64,000 nucleotides of DNA from Streptomyces caelestis (GTDB taxonomy: Bacteria > Actinomycetota > Actinomycetes > Streptomycetales > Streptomycetaceae): NCBI RefSeq assembly GCF_014205255.1, contig NZ_JACHNE010000001.1:1054001-1118000 (forward strand). Reading direction: 5' to 3'. The position numbers were made by a program, and so were the translations under genes. Below are positions 53,212 to 60,424 of this stretch, one piece after another. The stretch's first letter is position 1. Each line of letters opens with the position of its first letter. The notes beneath the pieces were generated by a model. It ran no database searches, had not been told where the DNA came from, and saw nothing but the letters and a program-made list of their open reading frames with translations.

Positions 53212-53427
53212 CAGGCTGAAGCGACCATCCGTGACCGTTCAGCAACCTGCCGAACTCGTCCACCGCGAATCGGTGCCCGCTCCGGACCAGCCACGGACCG
53301 GCTGAGGTGCTACCTTGCGTCGTCCGCGGCGGTGCGAAGTGTACGAAGAAGTGCGGACGACGTCGGGCGCCGGACGTGATCACACGGCGGCATGCTCGCG
53401 GGTTGTTTCAAAGTAGGTCCTCTTCGA

Positions 53428-55704
53428 TCACCCCCAGTGATCCTCCCGGTACCGCAGGAGACCCTCACCATGCAGCTGCTTGGTGGCGTTACCGACCCGG
53501 ACCCAGAAGTCGGTGGCCGCGCTGCCGCCTTTGGCGGGCCTGGCGAACACGGCCTTGCCGGCCGCGGCCACGCTGACCCGGCAGACGACACGGTCGGCCA
53601 CCTCGGGAAAACTGATCCGCACGGTGGTCGCGGTCGGGGCCGACAGGTTGTCATCGAGGACTTGGCGTACGAACAGTTCGTAGCCATCGAGGTCAGCCTG
53701 CTTCGGCAGGGTGGACAGATCGTTCTCGATCCCTAGTACAGTCCCGTCGTCACCGACGCCGACGAACAGGTTGCCGCCCTCCCCGTTGAGGAAACCACAG
53801 ACCGTCTTGACGAGATTGTGTTGCAGGGACTTGTCGTACTCCCCGGTGTGCACGTTCCAGCGGGCACTCGCCTTGAACTCGGTGCTTTGGGACTCACCGG
53901 CGGCGATCAGATCGGCCGCCGCGGTGGGCACGTACGCGGGTCGGTCCGCGCTGAGCGTCTCGAACGCCTCCCGTACCACTTGGGCGATCAGCTGGCGGCG
54001 TCGTTCCAGGAAGGCCGCGTAGTCGAGCTGCTCCCAGCCGACCGGCAGCGCGTGCCACAGGGCCTGCCGCCTGACCACCTCCGGGTCCATCGCCTCGGTG
54101 ATCCTGGGCCAGTAGACGTGAGGTGCGTCAGTGTTGCCCTTCTCGCTTGCCGGCCACGTCACATATGCCATGTTGGCGATGGCGTTGACCTGGCGTTTGT
54201 CGGTGATACCAAGACCCGCGAGGGTCTCGGAGGAGAACAGCCGGTCCCGGGGAACCTTCCGGGCGGGCCTGGCCGCCGGATCCATCAGGTCGCGGATGTG
54301 CTGGTCGCCGCACAGCAACTCGGCGTCCAGGATGTTCAACGCAGCCTGGTAGGCGAACACCACCGGGGAGTACGACGATGAGCTGTCGAGCCTGTTCGGC
54401 AGGGAGATGTCCCAGTAGTCACCGGTGAAGTGCGCGGAGATGATCCGGGCGAGTTCTGCGGCGAACGCCTGGCCGTCACCCTGCGGCAGGCCGCCGATCC
54501 GACCCAGATCAAACTCCATCTGCGACTCGGGGGAGTTGGAGTAGCGGCCGGTAGTGTGCACCATGAAGAACCAGCGCGCGATGACCGGACGGAGTTCTTC
54601 CGCCGACAGCCCGAAGTCGTGCAGTCCGATAAGCCACAGCGCGTAGCTGTACAGCAGGGCGGTGTCAGAGGTAATCATCTTGCGGCTACGGAAGCCGACC
54701 GCGGTGATGCACTGGAAGAACTCGTGCCAGCTGGTCAGATCGAGGACCTGCGTGTGCGCCTGCGCCAGCCGTTCGAACTGTTCCTGGCGCCGCTGGGCGG
54801 AGACCTTTCCGGTCTCAAAGTCCTTGCCTCGCAGCACGTTGTAGACGTGCTGGAGCCGGGCACGCCGGAAGGCCACGGCGACAGCGACGCGCAGGAGCTG
54901 GTCCGGGCTGGGGTCCAGGAACGGGTTGCGCGGGTTCGGTCCGGGAAGTCCCGCGACCACCGCGGCCCGGCAGAAGTCCTCCAGTTGACTTCGGCCCTTC
55001 TCCCAGTGCACCGACATCAAGGTGAGGATGAAGTCGGACTGGTTGAGCTTCACTCCCTGGAAGTTGATACGGACGAAGATCTCCGCGACCTGCTCCTCGT
55101 CGGCTGCGGCGTCCAACTCCACCACCTGGAAACGGAAGTCGTGCAGGCCCCGGACACGGTCAATCCGCTCTTCCAGCTCGTCCCTCGTCGTGGTCGGCAG
55201 GGGCTCGCCTGCGGCCTGTTCGAGCCGGTGGAAGAACTCCCGGACGGCGCCACGGTGGCCGCCCGGGGCCCAGAGCTTGGTGATGTCCGGGATGTAGGCG
55301 GTGTCTCGCTCGATTGCCGCGTCCGTGACCTCGAACGTCTGGTCCTGCGGGTGGAAGGCGATCCGCAGTGTGACCTCGTCGAAGGACTTGTTGACGACCT
55401 TGCGCCCGGTGAGTACGGCGAACAATGCGGTAAGCCGCTGCTGCCCGTCCACGACCAGCCGTTGGGGCGCCCGGCCGCCCGTTCCCGTCCCGATCTGCCG
55501 GGTCCCCACCTCGGCTCCGGTCTCCCAGAACATCAGGGTGCCGATCGGGTAGCCGCGGTACATCGAGTCGAAGAGATCGCGGGTCTTTGTCGCGGACCAG
55601 ACGAACGGCCGCTGAATGTCGGGAAGTCCGATCCTTCCACCCTCGATGTCCTCTATCAGGTGCCGAAGGGTATAACCCGTGTCGCGGTAGAGGGTGGGTG
55701 GCAC
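53428..55704 (-). CDS. DUF262 (GmrSD-like) protein fused to AlbA_2/Schlafen-type domain
   Basis: The 758-residue protein starts with a DUF262 nuclease/NTPase-like domain: DIQRPFVWSATKTRDLFDSMYRGYPIG (~29-55) and DGQQRLTALFAVLTG (~87-101) are the two hallmark motifs; FVRINFQGVKLNQSDFILTLM follows. Residues ~610-740 form an AlbA_2/Schlafen-like domain (ESQSTEFKASARWN; VCGFLNGEGGNLFVGVGDDGTVLGIEND). DUF262 proteins include type IV restriction enzymes of modified DNA and phosphorothioate-linked defence proteins; AlbA_2 binds or cuts nucleic acid. The GTG at 55704 follows GAGGAG. An antiphage role is likely but untested. Confidence 0.85.
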   Translation of the reverse strand: MPPTLYRDTGYTLRHLIEDIEGGRIGLPDIQRPFVWSATKTRDLFDSMYRGYPIGTLMFWETGAEVGTRQIGTGTGGRAPQRLVVDGQQRLTALFAVLTGRKVVNKSFDEVTLRIAFHPQDQTFEVTDAAIERDTAYIPDITKLWAPGGHRGAVREFFHRLEQAAGEPLPTTTRDELEERIDRVRGLHDFRFQVVELDAAADEEQVAEIFVRINFQGVKLNQSDFILTLMSVHWEKGRSQLEDFCRAAVVAGLPGPNPRNPFLDPSPDQLLRVAVAVAFRRARLQHVYNVLRGKDFETGKVSAQRRQEQFERLAQAHTQVLDLTSWHEFFQCITAVGFRSRKMITSDTALLYSYALWLIGLHDFGLSAEELRPVIARWFFMVHTTGRYSNSPESQMEFDLGRIGGLPQGDGQAFAAELARIISAHFTGDYWDISLPNRLDSSSSYSPVVFAYQAALNILDAELLCGDQHIRDLMDPAARPARKVPRDRLFSSETLAGLGITDKRQVNAIANMAYVTWPASEKGNTDAPHVYWPRITEAMDPEVVRRQALWHALPVGWEQLDYAAFLERRRQLIAQVVREAFETLSADRPAYVPTAAADLIAAGESQSTEFKASARWNVHTGEYDKSLQHNLVKTVCGFLNGEGGNLFVGVGDDGTVLGIENDLSTLPKQADLDGYELFVRQVLDDNLSAPTATTVRISFPEVADRVVCRVSVAAAGKAVFARPAKGGSAATDFWVRVGNATKQLHGEGLLRYREDHWG

Positions 55705-56103
55705 GGTGCGGGCTCCTCACGTCAGCGGGTCAGTCAGGGCGAATGCTTCGGTTGCTTCAGCGACTGAGACAAACAGAGAAAGAGAACAACATCAGAGACC
55801 TACCACGTGAGTTGCTCTTGTTGCAGCAAAGTTGAGATGCCGATGGCTGACCGCTGGCCGTCGATCCAGCAGAGCTAGGTCGTCGTCGATGGCCATCGGG
55901 CTGATCTCTGCGGTCGTGCAAGCCACGGCGCTACGCCGGGCCGTCGGATCATCGGCAGCAGCCCTGCCGCATAGTGGGACCGGCCCCCCGAGCGCCCCGG
56001 AGCAGGCGAGAATGGTGCACTCGATCCCGCGGGCCTGGATCCGGGAAGACCTACAGCATCAACTGGGTGCCCTCCCGATTACCTCTGACCCGCCGCGGGA
56101 CTC
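55705..56103. other. Gap without a supported gene inside the island
   Basis: About 400 bp lie between the DUF262 gene start and the insertion-sequence remnant. The part nearest 55705 is AT-richer (55770-55840) and should hold the promoter of the DUF262 gene. I see no coding frame with convincing codon use in the rest; it may be decayed DNA. Confidence 0.45.
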
Positions 56104-56806
56104 AGACATCGTTTCACTTGGCGAGTCGGCGGTGGGCGGGGCGATGAGGGCTGCGGCTATGCCGACGAGGGCGAGGAAGTGTTCGGCCTTGAGTTCGTAG
56201 CGGCGGTGCAGGCGGCGGCAGCCGACCAGCCAGGACACCGTCCGCTCGACGACCCAGCGGTGTCGGCCGAGCCGGGTGGAGGACTCGATGCCCTTGCGTG
56301 CGTTGCAGGCGCCGGCGGCGCGGTCCGCGGCGGGAGCGGACGGGTGGGATCCCACGCACGAGTGGCTGCAGGCCGAGAGCGTCATGCATGTTCGCGCCGG
56401 AGATGCCCAGCGACAGTGGCACGCCGTTCCGGTCGGTGGTGAGGTGGACCTTCGATCCGCTCTTGCCGCGGTCGGTCGGATTCGGTCGGGTCGAGGACAA
56501 CCTGGTGGAGCCTGGCCCACACCTGGGCCTGGCCCCACCGGGCGAAGCGCCGGTAGACGGTGGGCCAGGCCGGCCCGAACACAGGTGGCAGCTGCCGCCA
56601 GGTGCAGCCCGAGGCGGCCACGAAGATGATCGCCGCCAGGCATTCGCGGTCACCAGCCCGACGCTGCCCGCCACCCTGCGGACGTATGACCTCCGTCGGT
56701 GGGACCATCCGCCGGAACAACATCCACAACTCGCCCGGAATCAACCGCTCAACCAGATCCGCCATGCACCGCTCAACGAACGATCACGCCATCAGAAACG
56801 GCGTCT
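56104..56806 (-). mobile_element. IS5-family insertion sequence remnant
   Basis: The ends carry AGAC-NN-CGTTTC inverted repeats (56104-56115 and, on the other strand, 56806-56795), bounding ~703 bp. This is shorter than usual for this group (~0.85 kb) because of an internal deletion in the transposase. No target duplication is seen. The right end abuts the nuclease-like gene: the insert supplies the last base of that gene's TAA. Confidence 0.75.
56107..56765 (-). pseudogene. IS5-family transposase, frameshifted and deleted
   Basis: Three frames give pieces of one transposase. The N-terminal helical domain (ELWMLFRRMVPPTEVIRPQGGGQ; CLAAIIFVAASGCTWRQLPPVFGP; YRRFARWGQAQVW) runs from ATG 56765. 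The middle (GKSGSKVHLTTDRNGVPLSLGISGANMHDAL) is in the next frame, as expected for the frameshifting IS427-like group. Then about 30-50 residues are missing after RGIPPVRSRRGPRR. The C-terminal DDE part (RLGRHRWVVERTVSWLVGCRRLHRRYELKAEHFLALVGIAAALIA) is in a third frame. The middle catalytic Asp region is lost, so it is inactive. Confidence 0.85.
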
Positions 56807-58425
56807 TAGACGACATGAGTGAAGGCGCGGTACTCCCGAGCCACCAGCTCCACCTCGTGGGAATGCCTGTTGAGGTACTGCCCGATCGAGACGATCTCGC
56901 CATCAGCCGCAATGGTTGCGTAAGCCTGTGCGTACCCGCGAGGATCCGTGTCCGAGGAGTAGACGCGAGCACCCTGATCTTGATGTATCCAGATGCGGTG
57001 CTCTTCGGCCACTGTCGCCTCGGACCCAACGGGTCCGATTTTCTCCAGGAGCACGTAGTGCAGCCCCAGGAGATCCAAGAGCTCTCGGTCACGTTCCCAC
57101 ACGGCCCCCGCGTACATGTTGCTCATCAGGAACAGCGGATCGCGGTACACGAGCCGTACCGCATCGGGCAACGACATGCCTCGGCCGTTCCAACACAGGG
57201 CGCCACGTACCGAGTGGCATAGGCCGTGGCGGGGTACGGCTTCGCCCATGACCATGGGCAGGAGATTCTCCAGGCTGTCTGGCCACCTATGGGTGATTGT
57301 TTGCAGGAGGTCACAGGGGTTGTAGACGTGCAGTCCGACGTCTCCCTCACCAACCTTCGGGCCCACTTCGTCGAGCCAACCGGCCACCAGCGAATCCCAC
57401 TCGTGGTTGCCGGCCAGGCTCTGCCGAGCCTCCTGCCGGAACGCCTTCCAACGGCTGGCTACCTGCGGACTGGCGGTGCCCGTGTACAGGATCTGACTGT
57501 CTCCTCGTTCGTCCCCGGTAAGGAAGCGGAACAGGTCCTGCTCTTCGAAGGCGGCTGTGACGTCGTAGGCGCCGGTACCTCGGAAGCCTTGAATCACCCA
57601 GTTGGGGTCGTCACGGAGATTCTTCAACAGCCCTGGCCGTGCGGACTCCATGTTCATTCCGTGCAGCTTGCTGCGCGCAAGACGGTTGCAGATCTCGCAG
57701 AGGGCCAGGTACTCCGCCTGGTGCTCGTCGGCGAACGGCTCAGGCCCGTCGTAACCACCCAGGAGATCAACTGCGGCGAATTCCTCGTTCACTCGGCCGA
57801 TCGCCAGGTAAAGGCCGAAAGGCGCAGGGATGTAGTGCTTCTCCGCTACGCGGTCCAGATCCGCCGCCAACAGGTCGAGCGACCCAAGCTCGTCCGCGAC
57901 CTTGCTGATGATCCTCCAGCCCTGCTCCCGCTGTTCCTCCGTGGCGAAGAAGAACAGGTTGTGGATGGGGGTGATGCGGGGTTCAAACGCCCGGGGCAGG
58001 AGTTCCACCCGCTCAGTCCCGATGGGGGTGCCGTTGTTGTCCAAGAGCAGTCGGTATCCGCGAAGATCATGACTCCAGTCACGCGCGGCATGACTGACGG
58101 CGATCAGGAGTTCCTCCCAGTCATCCGGCATGGCGACGATCACCGCACGAATGCGGTCCGGCGCGAGGTTCTTCTCCCGGCAGAGAAGCTCGGTGTACTT
58201 GTTGACCTCGTGCAGGGCTTGCCGCGCGCTGGACCGGGACCGCTTCAGCTCGATGACCACCCACATCTGATGGCGATCACGGGCCAGGATGTCGATGCTG
58301 CCCCTGGTGCCGTGTGCGTTGGGCAGCGGGTACTCCTCGAACTGAACCGGCCGGAGCCCCGGCTCGATCAGCTCCAGGTTCTGTACAAGCGCATTGCGGA
58401 GAACGTTTTCGAGAGGCGGTCGCAT
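56806..58425 (-). CDS. NucS-like (DUF91-type) nuclease-domain protein, probable defence gene
   Basis: The 539-residue protein has an N-terminal PD-(D/E)xK nuclease region like NucS: GSIDILARDRHQMWVVIELKRSRSSARQALHEVNKYTELL (~43-80), giving Asp (IDIL), Glu and Lys (ELK). The remaining ~430 residues are unknown, with no motif I can name. The ATG at 58425 is used. The C-terminus reaches the IS end, which supplies the final A of its TAA stop, so the native protein may have been longer. It sits in an island with DUF262 and HsdM remnants, so it is probably part of an antiphage system; activity unproven. Confidence 0.75.
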   Translation of the reverse strand: MRPPLENVLRNALVQNLELIEPGLRPVQFEEYPLPNAHGTRGSIDILARDRHQMWVVIELKRSRSSARQALHEVNKYTELLCREKNLAPDRIRAVIVAMPDDWEELLIAVSHAARDWSHDLRGYRLLLDNNGTPIGTERVELLPRAFEPRITPIHNLFFFATEEQREQGWRIISKVADELGSLDLLAADLDRVAEKHYIPAPFGLYLAIGRVNEEFAAVDLLGGYDGPEPFADEHQAEYLALCEICNRLARSKLHGMNMESARPGLLKNLRDDPNWVIQGFRGTGAYDVTAAFEEQDLFRFLTGDERGDSQILYTGTASPQVASRWKAFRQEARQSLAGNHEWDSLVAGWLDEVGPKVGEGDVGLHVYNPCDLLQTITHRWPDSLENLLPMVMGEAVPRHGLCHSVRGALCWNGRGMSLPDAVRLVYRDPLFLMSNMYAGAVWERDRELLDLLGLHYVLLEKIGPVGSEATVAEEHRIWIHQDQGARVYSSDTDPRGYAQAYATIAADGEIVSIGQYLNRHSHEVELVAREYRAFTHVV

Positions 58426-58531
58426 GGCCGAAGGCTAGACCGAAGCACTGACAAGGGCCCTGGGGTGGGGGACAGTTGGCAAGTCCCCTGCACCCTTTCG
58501 GTCCCCGTGCCAAGCGCGACCGCATCTCGGG

Positions 58532-58780
58532 CTACTCGTTCTCTTTGCTCTCCGACCCGGGTGCGCCATAAGGCTGGCGATCAGCCTTGGCCTGCTCCAG
58601 CGTCTCGGCAATCGCAGCGAACTCCGAGAGAGCAGACTGGAGGTCCTCGACGATCTCAGCCACCAGAACCTCAGGAGCGGGAAGACTGTCGACATCGTCG
58701 AGGCTCGGGTCACACAGTCAGGTGATGTCGAGGTTCGCCTGGCCACGGCCATCATCGTCGCTAGCGGCCTGACCACTCCG
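58532..58780 (-). pseudogene. HsdM (type I restriction N6-adenine methylase) C-terminal remnant
   Basis: On the minus strand the frame ending at 58532 reads CDPSLDDVDSLPAPEVLVAEIVEDLQ and LSEFAAIAETLEQ, the typical C-terminus of type I methylases. Just before it, ANLDIT is followed by TGA (58720-58718) where a Trp codon (ITWL) is expected. Only ~80 codons can be recognised; the catalytic domain is absent. No hsdS or hsdR is seen next to it. It is a relic of an earlier restriction-modification system. Confidence 0.75.
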
Positions 58781-59051
58781 TCCCTGGAGGCCGGGCTGCG
58801 GGCGCTGTGGCCGAGCGGTGCTGCTCGACGCCCGCCTTCGGCACGCCGCGCTCGACCACGACACCAGCGCGCAGGGACTCCTGTACATCGTCGGGCCTCT
58901 GCTCATTGCCGTCCTCGCCTCCCAGTGCAACCCACCCCAACACCACAGATCACACATCAAGATCCGGACCAGGTGCGGACCAGATCAGCTCAGAAGCAGA
59001 TGATTCCACTCTTTGCCGCAGGTCAGAGGCGACGGTGAGCGTGTACCACCG

Positions 59052-59106
59052 GCAGACGAAGAACCTGCTGGTGAGCTACTCACCGAAGAAGCTGGGCTTC
59101 TTCTAG
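59052..59106 (+). pseudogene. Second copy of the aldehyde dehydrogenase 3' end (putative attR)
   Basis: These 18 codons plus TAG encode [17 protein letters not shown] in ordinary high-GC codons, matching the end of the intact gene at 53110-53164. They have no upstream coding context (only ~20 bases of TACCACCG-like similarity). This is what remains at the far junction after a site-specific insertion into the gene. Its own hairpin follows. Confidence 0.8.
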
Positions 59107-60177
59107 GCGCAGAAAAATGGCGCCTGACCTGGCCGGAAGCACGTCAGGCGCCCTCCGCGGCGCACATCTAAGCGGCGAGTCGAAACATGACCTCAGTCCC
59201 GATATCTGCCACCGGTGTCCCACCTCTGACCAGCTGTTCCGGGGCATTTCCGGGCCAAGCGCGGGCGAGACACCCGCTGCCGCATCCTCGTGCTCGTCCC
59301 ACCGCCGCATGGAGTCCTCAACAAGACGGTTCGCGTGATGACGTGCCTCGGCGAGGAACTTGGCGTAGCAGCGGAAGAGAACCTGGATGTTCTGCCCTGC
59401 TCTCCGCGCGCACTCGGCCGGGTCGGCCCCAGACGCCGGCCAGAAGGAGATGCCTGCATGGCGCAGGTCGTATGGCCGTACCGCCAGTTCAAGGGCAAGC
59501 TCGTCCAAAGTGAGCGCTGTGTCTCGTGCTCGGAGCCACGTGATGCCGTACGCCGAGGCGTCGATGTGGTTCCCGGCCGCGTTATGAAACACTCGCCCAT
59601 CCGGTGTCACACCGAAGCGCTCTATGTGTTCGCGCGGCATGCGGACGAGGACAGGGGGAATGGGAACCGGTCGTGTGGCCTTGGCCGCGCGCCGTTTCAG
59701 GGATTGGACCTCGTGGACGGCACCGTCGTCGGTCCACTCCTTGCCGGCCATCACAACCCCGCCCTTCAGGTTCAGCGGCCCCCACCCAGTGGCAGGGATG
59801 CGGCATTGGGACTTCTGCAGGTGGATGACTTCGGCAGGGCGCATCGCGGCGTAGTACATGCAGCCGAAGAAGGCGTACAAATGCGGTCCTCGCCCGGGAA
59901 GGGCCTTGACCGCAGCGAGCAGACGGGCGACCTGAGCGGGGTTCGGCACACATTCGGGATCGACCTCATCGGCAACTTCGGGCACAGTCCATCGGAGGTC
60001 GGCAAGCGGGTTCTGCCCGAAGTACCCTTTCTCGACGGCGACGCCGAAGACCTCATTGACGGCCGCCTTCTTTCGCTTCACCGTCTTCGCGGCGACGGCG
60101 CTCCCGTCGGCCTTGCGGCACAAGGCGTCAAGCCCCCGGCGCAGCCGAAGTATCGAGTCGGTCAGCCGGAGGCCATT
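59080..60177 (-). pseudogene. Tyrosine recombinase (integrase), N-terminally truncated
   Basis: The open frame (from a TGA at 60180-60178) reads ILRLRRGLDALCRKADGSAVAAKTVKRKKAAVNEVFGVAVEKGYFGQNPL, a family-typical middle region. Then come catalytic motifs AAMRPAEVIHLQ (Arg I), LRHAGISFWPASGADPAECARRAGQN and FRCYAKFLAEA (Tyr). It has no convincing start; the first ~120-150 residues (SAM-like DNA-binding part) are missing, and the usual His in ARRAGH is Gln. The C-terminus runs through the terminator and into the displaced dehydrogenase tail. It could be the old integrase of a neighbouring element using the same site; now probably inactive. Confidence 0.75.
59119..59152 (+). terminator. Hairpin after the displaced dehydrogenase tail
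   Basis: GGCGCCTGAC (59119-59128) and GTCAGGCGCC (59143-59152) make a perfect 10-bp stem with a 14-nt loop, 12 nt after the TAG. It may be the original terminator of the dehydrogenase gene. Confidence 0.7.
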
Positions 60178-60424
60178 TCACATCGATGGAGCGGTCAACA
60201 GGGCGCCAAATAGCCGTCTCCGCCTGGCATGGTCCACTTATGCTCAGCTTGACGCCGGTCCCTTGAACCGACACAGAAGCAAAAGCGGTGGGCCGTTCAC
60301 CTGCTACCACTGTGCGGGACTGACAGTCCGACACTTCCGGTAAGGCGGAGCCTTCTCACCCGCACGCACGGTCACGCCTCTTACGACCGACTCCGGCATG
60401 CGTATCTCACTGAAGGCAACAAGG

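Larger units (their letters stand above)
53110..59106. mobile_element. Integrated island flanked by duplicated ALDH 3' ends (defence remnants)
   Basis: The 55-bp end of the dehydrogenase gene (53110-53164) has a second copy at 59052-59106. The two share the exact 13-bp core GCAGACGAAGAAC (53110-53122 and 59052-59064) and both encode QTKN(V/L)[12 protein letters not shown]. Beyond the core, 28 of 42 bases agree and nearly all changes are synonymous, including Ser TCA/AGC and AGT/TCA swaps. This is the sign of site-specific insertion into a coding 3' end with a recoded tail. The interior holds a DUF262-AlbA_2 gene, an IS remnant, a NucS-like nuclease and an HsdM tail, and no integrase, so it is likely decayed or immobile. 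Confidence 0.8.

Noticed and set aside
55832..56200. 122-codon plus-strand frame between the DUF262 gene and the IS
   Set aside because: Codon use is not gene-like and the frame runs into the insertion sequence; no similarity recognised.
58718..58960. 80-codon minus-strand frame as an independent small gene
   Set aside because: Its last residues (ANLDIT) continue into the HsdM-like tail past a stop, so it is better read as part of the methylase relic.
59080..60123. Intact integrase gene driving the 53-59 kb island
   Set aside because: The N-terminal domain is missing, no proper start exists, a usual His is replaced, and it lies outside the repeat-bounded segment.
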